64,000 nt of DNA from an uncultured Lachnospiraceae bacterium (GCA_910583615.1 CAJTXP010000010.1:49062-113061); one strand, 5' to 3'. Counted from the first letter of the stretch, positions 16,702 to 25,717 are shown. Notes: a model not told the origin generated them from the sequence alone. A program made the numbers and translations.

Positions 16702-17324
16702 CGGACCTCTTCCTTTGGCGTTCCTGTGAAATCCTCCATTGTGGCAGAATTTTCACTGTTGATTCCTTCTTTTTTGAATACCGTACGCACGGTTTCAACC
16801 AGAATCCGGATATCCTCTTTCCATGAGATTTTTTCCACATACTGTACATCATATGCAAATTTTTCTTCCCATGAAATGCTGTTTCTTCCATTGATCTGCG
16901 CAAGGCCCGTGATCCCCGGCTTCACGTCGTGCCTTCTTCGCTGCTGCGCATTATACAGGGGGAGATACCGTACCAGCAGCGGTCTTGGACCGACCAGGCT
17001 CATATCTCCCTTCAGAATATTCAAAAGCTCCGGAAGCTCGTCCAGACTGCTGCTGCGAAGCCGCTTTCCAAAAGCGGTAAGACGCATTTCATCCGGAAGA
17101 AGCTCCCCTTTCTCATCTCTTTCATCCGTCATGGAGCGGAATTTGTACATCTGAAAAATCTGTTCGCGATATCCGGGTCTTTTCTGTGTAAACAAAACCG
17201 GCCTGCCCAGCTTCACGGCCACCAGAACTGCAGTCACTCCCATAACAGGGCTTAACAGGATAAACGCCGGAACCGTCAGGCACAGATCAAAGATTCTCTT
17301 CCCATACTTTGCATAAAAGCTCAT
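16698..17324 (-). CDS. Small phosphoglycosyl transferase, PglC-like
   Basis: 208 aa, the size of the minimal monotopic enzymes such as PglC. The N-terminal re-entrant helix (FDLCLTVPAFILLSPVM), MYKFRSM, catalytic dyad D95-E96 in SSSLDELPELLNILKGDMSL, GPRPLL and PGITGLAQINGRNS are all present. It transfers a sugar-1-phosphate to undecaprenyl phosphate on the cytoplasmic face and so starts the left-locus repeat unit. Directly next to PglE and PglF homologues, the donor is probably a UDP-2,4-diamino-2,4,6-trideoxy sugar or its acyl derivative. Confidence 0.9.
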   Translation of the reverse strand: MSFYAKYGKRIFDLCLTVPAFILLSPVMGVTAVLVAVKLGRPVLFTQKRPGYREQIFQMYKFRSMTDERDEKGELLPDEMRLTAFGKRLRSSSLDELPELLNILKGDMSLVGPRPLLVRYLPLYNAQQRRRHDVKPGITGLAQINGRNSISWEEKFAYDVQYVEKISWKEDIRILVETVRTVFKKEGINSENSATMEDFTGTPKEEVR

Positions 17325-18458
17325 CTATTTCCACAGGCCTCTTATAATTCCGCAGATTCTTTGCAGATCCTCCTCGGTCAGCTTTGTATCGCTGGGCAGA
17401 CAGACTCCGCGGCGAAACAGTTCGGAACCCACGCCTCCATTGTCCACATAATCGCATCTGGAAAATACCGGCTGCAGATGCATGGGCTTCCATACGGGGC
17501 GGCTTTCGATATCTCCCTTTTCCAGGGCGATCATCACATCCAGCGGTCTCACCGGACAGTCCGGTTCGATCTGGATCACGCTGAGCCAGCAGTTGGCCCG
17601 TTCCTTTTCATGCAGCGGCATGAGGGAAATCCCTTTCAGATCTCCCAGATGCTCCTTATAAAATGCAAAAATATTCCGCTTCTGCTCCACCCGCTGCTCC
17701 AGAACCTTCAGCTGCCCTCTGCCGATGCCCGCAACAATATTGCTCATCCGATAATTATAGCCGATCTCTTTATGTTCATAATGACGGGCGGGTTCTCTGG
17801 CCTGCGTCGCCCAGAACCGCGTTTTGCCGATTCGCTCCCTGGCTTTTTCTTCCTCCAGATTGCAGATCAGCATACCGCCTCCCGAAGTGGTGATGATCTT
17901 GTTACCGTTGAAAGAAAATACCCCGTAATCGCCGAACGTCCCTGTATGCTGTCCGTGATAATACGATCCCAGGCTCTCCGCGGCATCCTCGATCACCGTT
18001 ACTCCATGCTTCCGACAAAGGTCCATAATCTGCTCCATATTGGCAGGCAGGCCATAAAGATGCACCGGCATTACCGCCTTCACTTTCGGATATTTCTCAA
18101 AAGCCTTCTCCAGCGCAGCCGCCGACATGTTCCAGGTCTCCCTGTCGCTGTCAATGAACACCGGCACGGCTTTCTCGTAAATGATCGGATTCGCCGTGGC
18201 TGAGAAGGTCAGATCCTGACAGAAGACAACGTCTCCTTCCTTCACCCCGGCCGCCTTCAGCGCAAGATGGATCGCCGCCGTTCCTGCAGACAGCGCAGCC
18301 GCATCCTTTGCGCCCACATAAGCGGACAGCTCCTTCTCAAACTCATTTACATTTTTCCCGAGAGGCGCGATCCAGTTGGTATCAAACGCCTCTTTCACAT
18401 ACTCCTGCTCATAGCCTTCCGCGCTCATATGCGGAGAGGACAGATAAATGTGTGCCAT
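17325..18458 (-). CDS. UDP-4-keto-6-deoxy-GlcNAc aminotransferase, PglE-like
   Basis: 377 aa. It starts IYLSSPHMSAEG and reads TNWIAPLG, like Campylobacter PglE (SPPHMGG, SNYIAPLG). The PLP lysine K187 lies in FNGNKIITTSGGGML; IEDAAESLGSYY and the C-terminal SRPVWKPMH, RGVCLPSDT are shared with PglE/LegC enzymes. The product would be UDP-4-amino-4,6-dideoxy-GlcNAc. The stop and start codons of pglF and this gene share one base (TAATG). No PglD-type acetyltransferase follows, so the 4-amino group is either left free or modified by other enzymes here. Confidence 0.88.
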   Translation of the reverse strand: MAHIYLSSPHMSAEGYEQEYVKEAFDTNWIAPLGKNVNEFEKELSAYVGAKDAAALSAGTAAIHLALKAAGVKEGDVVFCQDLTFSATANPIIYEKAVPVFIDSDRETWNMSAAALEKAFEKYPKVKAVMPVHLYGLPANMEQIMDLCRKHGVTVIEDAAESLGSYYHGQHTGTFGDYGVFSFNGNKIITTSGGGMLICNLEEEKARERIGKTRFWATQAREPARHYEHKEIGYNYRMSNIVAGIGRGQLKVLEQRVEQKRNIFAFYKEHLGDLKGISLMPLHEKERANCWLSVIQIEPDCPVRPLDVMIALEKGDIESRPVWKPMHLQPVFSRCDYVDNGGVGSELFRRGVCLPSDTKLTEEDLQRICGIIRGLWK

Positions 18459-20338
18459 TACATATGCCTCTTTTCTTCCTGGTTTTCTTCCATATGGTAA
18501 GTAGGAACGATATCCATGACTCTTTCCTTAATGTCCGGCCGGTCCTGTCTGGACCATTCATCCAGCTCCTCCAGCTGATGACGGAACTGCTCCTCATCAA
18601 ATTCGATGGGCTTCCCGATGTGAATCAGCTCGTTTTCCGTGCTCTGCAGGCCCTCCTCGCTCATCAGAAGCTCTTCATAAAGCTTTTCTCCAGGCCGAAG
18701 TCCGGTAAACTGAATGTCAATGTCTTCATAGGGCTTATAACCGGAAAGTCGGATCAGATTCAACGCCAGATCCAGAATCTTCACCGGTTTTCCCATATCC
18801 AGAACGAAGATCTCTCCGCCCTTTGCCTGGGCGCCCGCCTGCAGAACCAGCGATACCGCTTCCGGTATCGTCATAAAATACCGGATGATATCCGGGTGGG
18901 TCACGGTCACAGGACCGCCCTCTTCAATCTGTTTTTTAAACAACGGAATGACGCTTCCATTGCTCCCCAGCACATTTCCAAAACGGACCGCCACAAATTC
19001 CGTCTCCGACTGATGATTCATCATCTGAACCACCATCTCACAGAGACGCTTGGAAGCCCCCATGATATTCGTCGGATTGACCGCCTTATCCGTGGAAATC
19101 AGTACAAAGCGGGATACATGGAACCGGTCCGCCGCCTGCGCTGTCTTATAGGTGCCCAGCACATTATTCTTGATGGCCTCGTTGGGGCTGTCCTCCATCA
19201 GCGGCACATGCTTGTGAGCCGCCGCATGATAAACGATATCCGGACGATACCGTTCAAAGACGTTGTTGATCCGGTGCGTGTTTCTCACAGAACCAATCAG
19301 CACTGCCAGATCCAACTCCGGGTAATCCCTTTTCAGCTCCTGCTGTATCTCATAGGCATTGTTTTCATAAATATCAAAAATGACCAGCCGCTTCGGCTCA
19401 TGTCTTGCAATCTGGCGGCAAAGTTCGCTTCCGATGGATCCGCCGCCGCCGGTCACCAGCACCGTTTTACCGGACACATAGTCCATGATGCTGTCGATCT
19501 GCGTGTCCACCGGCTCCCTTCCCAGCAGATCTTCAATCTCCACATTGCGGAGCTTGGACACGCTGACCTCTCCGTTCACCAGCTGATACAACCCCGGCAG
19601 CACCTTCAGCTTGCAGCTGGTCTGACTGCAGATATCCAGAATCTCCTGAATCATGCCATGCGTTGCAGAGGGCATGGCGATCATGATTTCGTCAATGTCG
19701 TATTCTTCCGCCAGACGGCAGATATCATGACGGTTTCCTGCCACAAGCACTCCCCGCAGATACTTTCCCCGTTTCCCCGGATCATCATCTACGATACAGC
19801 ACACATTCTGCTCGATAAAACGGCTGTTCTGGAGCTCCTTTAAAAGAGTATAGCCTGCCTCTCCGGCGCCCACGATCATGGTATTGCGTTTTCCGGCCCT
19901 CAGCATCCCCTCTCTCTTTGACTGAATATAACCAAGGATCCTGTACGTAAAACGAAACGTAACAATTCCCGCCGCCAGAACCGCAAAGTAAAAAAACGGA
20001 TAACTTCTTGGAACATGCAGAGACAAGGCTCTCATCCCCAGATACTGGGTCACGGTTGACAGAAAACATCCGAATAATATATTCGCCAGATCGGAAGCGC
20101 TGGCATATTTCCATATGCCCCGGTACAGTCTGCACGCCCAGAAAATCACCAAGGTCAGAACCAGATTGAACGGAAGATACTGAAATATATCTTCCACAAA
20201 CACAATCGCCTGGGATTCCCATACAAAATTATAGCGCAGATAAATCGACGCCGGCCCTGAAAACGTGATGATGACCGCATCAGCCATCATCAAAAGCAGA
20301 ATTCTGCAGAGCAGTTTTTTATTCTTATATTTCAACAT
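18458..20338 (-). CDS. Membrane-bound UDP-GlcNAc 4,6-dehydratase, PglF/CapD family
   Basis: 626 aa, standard length. Four N-terminal membrane helices (about 10-135), a first Rossmann domain (IVGAGEAGYTLL, 155-166), then the SDR domain with TGGGGSIGS (296-304). The active site reads ISTDKAVNPTNIMGASK: D417-K418 and M426-x3-K430, the Met-for-Tyr change seen in PglF C6-dehydratases. It converts UDP-GlcNAc to UDP-4-keto-6-deoxy-GlcNAc, the substrate for the following PglE homologue. AGGAG precedes the ATG and a good promoter lies 42 bp further up, so it heads the transcript that includes the amino-sugar genes. Confidence 0.9.
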   Translation of the reverse strand: MLKYKNKKLLCRILLLMMADAVIITFSGPASIYLRYNFVWESQAIVFVEDIFQYLPFNLVLTLVIFWACRLYRGIWKYASASDLANILFGCFLSTVTQYLGMRALSLHVPRSYPFFYFAVLAAGIVTFRFTYRILGYIQSKREGMLRAGKRNTMIVGAGEAGYTLLKELQNSRFIEQNVCCIVDDDPGKRGKYLRGVLVAGNRHDICRLAEEYDIDEIMIAMPSATHGMIQEILDICSQTSCKLKVLPGLYQLVNGEVSVSKLRNVEIEDLLGREPVDTQIDSIMDYVSGKTVLVTGGGGSIGSELCRQIARHEPKRLVIFDIYENNAYEIQQELKRDYPELDLAVLIGSVRNTHRINNVFERYRPDIVYHAAAHKHVPLMEDSPNEAIKNNVLGTYKTAQAADRFHVSRFVLISTDKAVNPTNIMGASKRLCEMVVQMMNHQSETEFVAVRFGNVLGSNGSVIPLFKKQIEEGGPVTVTHPDIIRYFMTIPEAVSLVLQAGAQAKGGEIFVLDMGKPVKILDLALNLIRLSGYKPYEDIDIQFTGLRPGEKLYEELLMSEEGLQSTENELIHIGKPIEFDEEQFRHQLEELDEWSRQDRPDIKERVMDIVPTYHMEENQEEKRHM

Positions 20339-20379
20339 CCAACGCTCCTACTGTCATCTTTCCTCTGATTTTCTGTAAT

Positions 20380-20408
20380 AGTGTACCACCTTTGTCCCTA
20401 ATTTACAA
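20380..20408 (-). promoter_or_regulatory. Predicted sigma-A promoter of the pglF operon
   Basis: Read on the minus strand: TTGTAA (20403-20408), 17-nt spacer, TACACT (20380-20385). It lies upstream of the pglF ATG and just past a long palindrome that would end or reduce read-through from the preceding gene. Confidence 0.6.
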
Positions 20409-20444
20409 GCATTACAGCATCGGAACTGTTTTTCCAAACAGACA

Positions 20445-20552
20445 TCTGTTACTTTTTACGGGTCGTGATTCTCCGGGGTTCTGTGATCTGCGGCGCTGTG
20501 TGGAGTGGATCACAGAACCCCGGGGAGTCACGACCCCGTGAAAAGTAACAGA
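20445..20552. repeat. 108-bp near-perfect palindrome (long hairpin element)
   Basis: Two arms of about 44 nt (20445-20488 and 20508-20552) are reverse complements apart from a few changes, around a 19-nt loop. The arm ends are TCTGTTAC and GTAACAGA; the arm tips next to the loop are CTGTGATC and GATCACAG. The right arm supplies the last residues and stop codon of the GT2 gene at 20528. As RNA it would fold into a very stable hairpin and could act as terminator or RNA-stability element. Its length and GC content look like a dispersed palindromic repeat rather than an ordinary terminator. There is no U-tract directly after it. Confidence 0.75.
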
Positions 20553-21439
20553 CGCCTGAGTTTTCGGAATGCGCGTACGATCTTCCAGGGCGGATTCAGC
20601 CCTGAATCATGCCGGTCAAATTCCAGATCCCGTTTTACCTGTTCCGGAAAGCAGAGCGGAAACTCCATGGGAAGCACGTCCCCCTGATAATTTCCCTTCT
20701 TCTGTGTATGAGTTGCATCCTCCCCAAAGCCTTCGTTTGTGATCAGATTCACCCTGGGAACCGCACAAAGCCCTCCCGCCCCCATGCAGGAGATCCACCA
20801 CAGATAATCCCACGGACATGTTCCTCTCTTTATATAATAGTTCAGCTCTCTTTTCACATAATATCTGGTTCTTAAGGAATAAATTTTTGAAAGAGTCCCA
20901 TCCTTCTGAATCCGCTTCCACTCCGATTCATCCCCGCAGTAATGGTCCCATGCCCGTTTCCAGGTCGCCCACCCCCACGTATACGTTCTTGCAGTAAAAC
21001 AAAAGCTGTACGGAATCGCATATTCTTTCATCAGATTGGACCCGGCAACCATCATGACTTCCGGATGATCCTCATATTTTTTCAGCATCTCCTCTGCATA
21101 TGGAAAAAAATCCATGGAAGGGATACAGTCGTCTTCCAGAATCACGGCGCGGTCCACATGTTCAAAAACCCGGCTGATTCCCGTGGGGACGCGGCTGTCA
21201 CACCCCATATTTTCTTCCGCATATTCCCGGTAAACCTCACAGTTCCAGGAAAGGCGGTCAAACAATGCACGTACCTGTTTCACCTTTTCCGCTTCTCCGG
21301 GCACATTCTTTCTCGCACCGTCCGATATGACAAATATGGTCTGCGGTTCTATTTGTTCCAGACATTTTACTATTTTTTCCGCAAGCCGCACGCGGTTAAA
21401 AACAACCACAGCAACCGGCACAGAATATGGTTTCTTCAT
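20528..21439 (-). CDS. Family 2-like glycosyltransferase with LEDD motif
   Basis: 303 aa from ATG 21439 (GGGGAA upstream); an earlier ATG at 21457 has no ribosome binding site. GT-A fold: VAVVVFNR at the start, VISDGARK, and metal-binding VILEDDCIPS; then ATYTWGWATWKRAW-like aromatic segments (TYTWGWATWKRAWDHY) seen in this GT2 subgroup. Cytoplasmic transferase of the left polysaccharide locus. Its last codons are inside the 108-bp palindrome, so the original C-terminus may have been altered. The gene is divergent from the GT11 gene. Confidence 0.8.
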   Translation of the reverse strand: MKKPYSVPVAVVVFNRVRLAEKIVKCLEQIEPQTIFVISDGARKNVPGEAEKVKQVRALFDRLSWNCEVYREYAEENMGCDSRVPTGISRVFEHVDRAVILEDDCIPSMDFFPYAEEMLKKYEDHPEVMMVAGSNLMKEYAIPYSFCFTARTYTWGWATWKRAWDHYCGDESEWKRIQKDGTLSKIYSLRTRYYVKRELNYYIKRGTCPWDYLWWISCMGAGGLCAVPRVNLITNEGFGEDATHTQKKGNYQGDVLPMEFPLCFPEQVKRDLEFDRHDSGLNPPWKIVRAFRKLRRLLLFTGS

Positions 21440-21468
21440 ATTTGTATTCCCCAACATTCACGATCTTA

Positions 21469-21498
21469 TTGCAATTCGATTACCTGTTACGTTATAAT
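21469..21498 (+). promoter_or_regulatory. Predicted promoter of the plus-strand GT11 gene
   Basis: TTGCAA (21469-21474), 18-nt spacer, TATAAT (21493-21498), 30 bp before the GT11 start codon. The -10 is a perfect consensus. It lies in the short divergent gap next to the GT2 gene. Confidence 0.65.
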
Positions 21499-21528
21499 AA
21501 AACACAGTTCAAGGAAAAGAGGAATTCT

Positions 21529-22464
21529 ATGTTAGTAGCTGATATATCAGATCAACTCGGCAATCAGATGTTTGCCTATGCAGCCGTAAAAACCATTGCT
21601 CAGAAAAAAGGATATGAGTTCCGTTTTATCCGCGCCCACAATACGCGGATCAACAGCAGCGATCCCAAATACGGGTCCGAATTACACACCATCTTCCCGC
21701 AGACCTCATCCGAACTGCTGGATGAGCTTCCCCCGCTTCCAAATACATGGAACGAATCCATTACGCCGTCTTCTTCTCAAATATACACCGAAGAGGCGAC
21801 CGAGGTTCCTGACAACACTTATATGAAAGGGCATTTTATTTCCTGCCTGTACTTCATGGACAATCTGGATCAGGTCCGGAAATGGTTTGCCTTTTCTCCT
21901 GACATTCTCGAAGCCTGCCAGAGCAGGCTGAAACGCGTGCAGGAAGCATATCCCGGCAGGCAGCCTGTCGCCGTTCATTTCCGCGTGGGGGATGATTATC
22001 TGAAACAGGGATTTCTGCTTCATGAATCCTACTGGTTTCACGCCGCCGAATACATGATTCAGAAATATGGAAAGGAGCATCTTCTTTTCCTTCCTTTTTA
22101 TGACCATCGGCCTTCTTCCGGCGGACTTGTAAACCGTTTCATGCAGCGGTATCCCTGCGAAAATATCCGCGGAACGCTTGTGGAAGACATGTGCACGCTG
22201 ACGCTGGTCCGGAATCTGATCGTCTGCAACAGCTCCTTTTCCGCCATGGCAGGAATCCTGAACCACATGCCTGGCAAACAGGTGCTGCGCCCTTCTGTCT
22301 ACCCTTCCGGCACACAGTATCAGCCTGCGGACTGTTTTCCCGGGACCTGGACGGTCATCCCCGCCCGGCAAAACCGGTTTTCCTTTTTATACTGCGGGTT
22401 TATGAAAACAAAGGGAAGGCTTTTGAAGGTATTACGGTCTGCCTTTCCCTGCAAACGTTCTTAA
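21529..22464 (+). CDS. Glycosyltransferase family 11, alpha-1,2-fucosyltransferase-like
   Basis: 311 aa from ATG 21529 (AAGAGGAA upstream). Family signatures: DQLGNQMFAYAAV (8-20) near the N-terminus and VHFRVGDDY (149-157), corresponding to the HxRRGDY GDP-fucose motif, then LVEDMCTLTLVRNLIVCNSSFSAM. The second Arg of the classic motif is Val here. It would add fucose or a related deoxysugar to a galactose residue. It is the only plus-strand gene of the left locus, has its own promoter, and its 3' end overlaps the convergent flippase gene by 33 bp. Confidence 0.82.
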   Translation: MLVADISDQLGNQMFAYAAVKTIAQKKGYEFRFIRAHNTRINSSDPKYGSELHTIFPQTSSELLDELPPLPNTWNESITPSSSQIYTEEATEVPDNTYMKGHFISCLYFMDNLDQVRKWFAFSPDILEACQSRLKRVQEAYPGRQPVAVHFRVGDDYLKQGFLLHESYWFHAAEYMIQKYGKEHLLFLPFYDHRPSSGGLVNRFMQRYPCENIRGTLVEDMCTLTLVRNLIVCNSSFSAMAGILNHMPGKQVLRPSVYPSGTQYQPADCFPGTWTVIPARQNRFSFLYCGFMKTKGRLLKVLRSAFPCKRS

Positions 22465-23745
22465 ACAGCCAAGGCCCTTTTTCCAGGATCCGACATACAG
22501 CGTTACAAACGGTCTGGTATCCTTCCACAGCATCGGTGACAGAAGCGCCACAACGATCTGTGCTCCAAGGGTACTGACCGCTGCTCCGAAGATTCCCCAT
22601 ACAGGAATCGTGACCGCATTAAAGACAAGATTAAAAATACCCCCGCAGATGGTATAGTTTTTCGAATACTGATTCTTGTCTTCTGCAACGCTCCATATGT
22701 TTCTCGCCACGCCGATCATCGCAAAAGTAGTGGACCAGATCAGCAGCTTCAGTACAGGAACCGCCGCCATATATTCTTTTCCATATAATAGATGGACCGC
22801 CAGCTTCCCAAAGATCTGTACTGCCACTCCGACCAGAATTCCCAGCGCGCTGATTGCAAACAACAAAAGCTGCAGTTTATCCTCATACTCCGCCTCGCTG
22901 CTCTTTTTTTTCTCCAGAATCACCACTCTGGAAGAATTGATAATCGCCTGGGGGATGAATTCCCACAACATCGCAATGGTCATGGCAGCCGTGTAAAATC
23001 CAACCTCCCGCTCTCCCATCATCCTTCCCAGCATGACCTTATCCATCTGGGTGTACAGTGCAATCGCCAGTCCTGCAAGTACATAATGCTTACTCCGGTC
23101 AAAGATATCTTTTGCATACTGCAGGCAGAAACCCAGTTTAAAATCTCTTGTCATAAGAAAAACAGTTATGACAATGCCGCCGCATACGAACGCCTGTACT
23201 GTGGTGGAAGCCGCAAACCACACGACCGAGGCCTGCAGAATCAGCAGAACGATTTTCCAGATTCCGACTACCGTCTGTCCGCATATATTGGCCACCACGT
23301 AATATTTTGACTTCATCTCCGACAGGAACCATTCATTCAAAAGTTCATAAGCCCTCAATGCGATCGCAAACGCCTGGATCCCGGTGATAAACCATAACAC
23401 ATGGTTTCCCGGTTCAATCAGGATCACCAGAATCATTGCGCAGACCAGGCTGACCGTTGCCGAACAGACCCGCATACACAGGGCGGTGCCCATCACGCGT
23501 CCCTTTTCTTCCGGATGCTTCATCATCTCATTGATCAGAACATTGTCGATTCCCAGCTGGCTGATCGCAGTAAACAGATTGACCAGAGACGCTCCATATC
23601 CAATCAGCCCGTAATTGGATGGACCAAGATACCGCGCCGACAGCGCTCCTACTACCAGCGAAAGTCCCATAGAATAGATATTTTGAAAGATCAGCCAGTT
23701 TGTATTATTGATAAACCGGTTGCTTCTGACTTTCTTTAAAACCAG
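22432..23745 (-). CDS. Wzx-type oligosaccharide flippase, MATE/MOP superfamily
   Basis: About 437 aa, 12-14 predicted helices. The first in-frame ATG (23670) would cut off a conserved-looking N-terminus: upstream codons read NNTNWLIFQNIYSMGLSL, typical of Wzx starts. The only plausible in-frame start before it is CTG at 23745, preceded by GAAGGGA at the end of the upstream gene; the start is therefore uncertain. It flips undecaprenyl-linked repeat units of the left locus to the outer face. It overlaps the convergent GT11 gene at its 3' end. Confidence 0.85.
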   Translation of the reverse strand: MVLKKVRSNRFINNTNWLIFQNIYSMGLSLVVGALSARYLGPSNYGLIGYGASLVNLFTAISQLGIDNVLINEMMKHPEEKGRVMGTALCMRVCSATVSLVCAMILVILIEPGNHVLWFITGIQAFAIALRAYELLNEWFLSEMKSKYYVVANICGQTVVGIWKIVLLILQASVVWFAASTTVQAFVCGGIVITVFLMTRDFKLGFCLQYAKDIFDRSKHYVLAGLAIALYTQMDKVMLGRMMGEREVGFYTAAMTIAMLWEFIPQAIINSSRVVILEKKKSSEAEYEDKLQLLLFAISALGILVGVAVQIFGKLAVHLLYGKEYMAAVPVLKLLIWSTTFAMIGVARNIWSVAEDKNQYSKNYTICGGIFNLVFNAVTIPVWGIFGAAVSTLGAQIVVALLSPMLWKDTRPFVTLYVGSWKKGLGCLRTFAGKGRP

Positions 23746-23747
23746 TG

Positions 23748-24746
23748 TTATCCCTTCCGTCTCTTCCTCACCTCCAGCCCTGCGGCCATGCGTTTGTAAC
23801 AGTCATTGACCAGACAGTACCATTTCACATTCAGCATGCACAGCAAAACCCGGAAACGATTCCAGGCCGTTGCCGCCTTTCCCCGTAGAAACCGTTTATC
23901 CAGAAGCATCCGATACTGCGGCTGATACATTCTCGCATCCTGTACCATATTCAGAAAACTGTTAAGAAGCGCATTTTTCATCCATCGGCACAACTCCTCT
24001 TCCTGCTGTTCTGCCAGTGTATCCAGTTCCCGAAGCGTCTGAAACAGATCCCGGATGTTCTTTGTCCTGTCTTTCTGCGTGCAGATGGAATTTTCCCGGA
24101 CCATGTAATGGTACAGACAGTCCGGAAGCTCCAGAACCTTCCGGCAGGCCAGCAGCGCGCGCGGAGTAAACTCCACGTCCTCATGAAGGATCCCCTCCCG
24201 GAAAGACAGCCTGTTGGAAAGAAGAAATTCCCGCCTGTACCCGTACAGCCAGGCTTCCACATTCATATTCTGATTCCGGTAGTGTTCCAGAAGATACGCC
24301 CTGCCGTCTGCGTACTGTTTTTTTTCCGCAGGCATCCGCCGCAGGTGCGTCTGATGCACCCCGTCATCCTCCACCCCGCCATAGACAAGCGCATCCACTT
24401 CCCCATGCTGCTCCAGCGCCTGGTCGAGGATCCTGCACGCAGACCGCTCCATATAATCGTCCGAGTCCACAAACAGAATATAATCGCCGCCTGCTTTTTC
24501 AATGCCCAGATTTCTTGCAGAAGACAGCCCGCCGTTTTTCTTATGCCAGGTTTGGACCTGTGAAAAACGCTCAGCATAACGGTCGCAGAGCGAACCGCTC
24601 CCGTCATCGCTTCCGTCGTCGATCAGCAGAATCTCCGCCTTTCCATCCATATTATCCTGATGCAGAAGCGAGTCCATGCATCGCTCCAGATAGTCTTTCA
24701 CGTTATATACAGGCACGATGATGGAAAACCGGTATTTCCCCATCAT
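23748..24746 (-). CDS. Glycosyltransferase family 2
   Basis: 332 aa from ATG 24746, chosen because it overlaps the upstream stop as ATGA; a longer frame to 24830 lies over the neighbour's coding end. GT-A motifs: FSIIVPVYNVKDYLERC, LLIDDGSDDGS, KKNGGLSSARN, FVDSDDYM, then HEDVEF and a C-terminal basic region. It is a cytoplasmic single-sugar transferase of the left locus. Donor unknown. Confidence 0.88.
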   Translation of the reverse strand: MMGKYRFSIIVPVYNVKDYLERCMDSLLHQDNMDGKAEILLIDDGSDDGSGSLCDRYAERFSQVQTWHKKNGGLSSARNLGIEKAGGDYILFVDSDDYMERSACRILDQALEQHGEVDALVYGGVEDDGVHQTHLRRMPAEKKQYADGRAYLLEHYRNQNMNVEAWLYGYRREFLLSNRLSFREGILHEDVEFTPRALLACRKVLELPDCLYHYMVRENSICTQKDRTKNIRDLFQTLRELDTLAEQQEEELCRWMKNALLNSFLNMVQDARMYQPQYRMLLDKRFLRGKAATAWNRFRVLLCMLNVKWYCLVNDCYKRMAAGLEVRKRRKG

Positions 24747-25717
24747 GATGTCATTTTGTACAGCATTACACATATTCCTTTTATCCTTCGTTTCCAGTTC
24801 AACAGTTTTCTGGTTCTGCACTCCTTCCATACCCTCTTCCAGACAGGATGTGACAGGATCAGCCCAAGCCTCCTGTCTTCCGGATGCGTGCGTTCATATT
24901 CTCTGCATATCCTGGCGATCAGAAAGAGCCTGTCCCAGTACATCCCATAATACACCTTTTTACTCTCTTCATTCCAGATCCCGATATTCTGCATAAAATG
25001 ATACAGGATCTCCGCTTTCATCTGCTGGATCTCAAATAAATCTCTTCTGTATAAATTGCTCAGACTTCCACTGCGGTTCTCCCGGTAATAATAAAGCGGT
25101 TCATGAATGATCTTCCATGCCCCCCGGAATTTCTCCTGATAAGACAGATTGAACCACAGGTCTTCGCCCAGACTCACATCTTCCGGAAAACGAATCCCAT
25201 ATTTTCGAATCACATCCGCCGCATACAGCTTGTTAAACGGAGGATTGATATAATCATCACGATACGCCTGCATAAACTGCGCTTCTTCCAGATATTCCAC
25301 ATGCTGTTCCCAGTCCGCAGCCGAACAGGCTTTCCACGTTTCCTCCTTTGTCGTTGCGCCGCATATCACCGTGACTCCCGGCTCTGCTGCCTGTAGATAA
25401 ACCTCTGTAAGCTCCGGGTGAATACGGTCGTCTGCATCCACAAACATCAGATATCTGCCCCCCGCCTGTTCGATCCCGTCGTTGCGCGCAGCGGACACTC
25501 CCTGGTTCTTTTTGTGAATCACCCGGATCCGGCTGTCAGCCCCTGCATATCTGTCGCAGATACTCTCGCTGCCGTCCGTCGAGCCGTCGTCAATCAGAAT
25601 GATTTCCATCTGCCGCCAGGTCTGGGCGCACAGGGAATCCAGACACTGCTCCAGATACGGATATACATTGTATACGGGGACAATGATACTGACCAGCTCC
25701 TGATCTTTTTCTTTCAA
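24743..25717 (-). CDS. Glycosyltransferase family 2
   Basis: 324 aa starting at TTG 25717 with AGGAGAG 8 nt upstream. GT-A motifs: SIIVPVYNVYPYLEQC, LIDDGSTDGS, KKNQGVSAARN, FVDADDRI and GEDLWFN. It is similar in plan to the next gene but clearly diverged, so the pair probably adds two different residues. No membrane segment. Confidence 0.88.
   Translation of the reverse strand: MKEKDQELVSIIVPVYNVYPYLEQCLDSLCAQTWRQMEIILIDDGSTDGSESICDRYAGADSRIRVIHKKNQGVSAARNDGIEQAGGRYLMFVDADDRIHPELTEVYLQAAEPGVTVICGATTKEETWKACSAADWEQHVEYLEEAQFMQAYRDDYINPPFNKLYAADVIRKYGIRFPEDVSLGEDLWFNLSYQEKFRGAWKIIHEPLYYYRENRSGSLSNLYRRDLFEIQQMKAEILYHFMQNIGIWNEESKKVYYGMYWDRLFLIARICREYERTHPEDRRLGLILSHPVWKRVWKECRTRKLLNWKRRIKGICVMLYKMTS

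Noticed and set aside
20445..21528. Possible invertible (phase-variable) promoter switch between GT2 and GT11
   Set aside because: The only long inverted repeat is one compact palindrome with a 19-nt loop, not two separated repeats flanking a promoter, and no recombinase gene is present.
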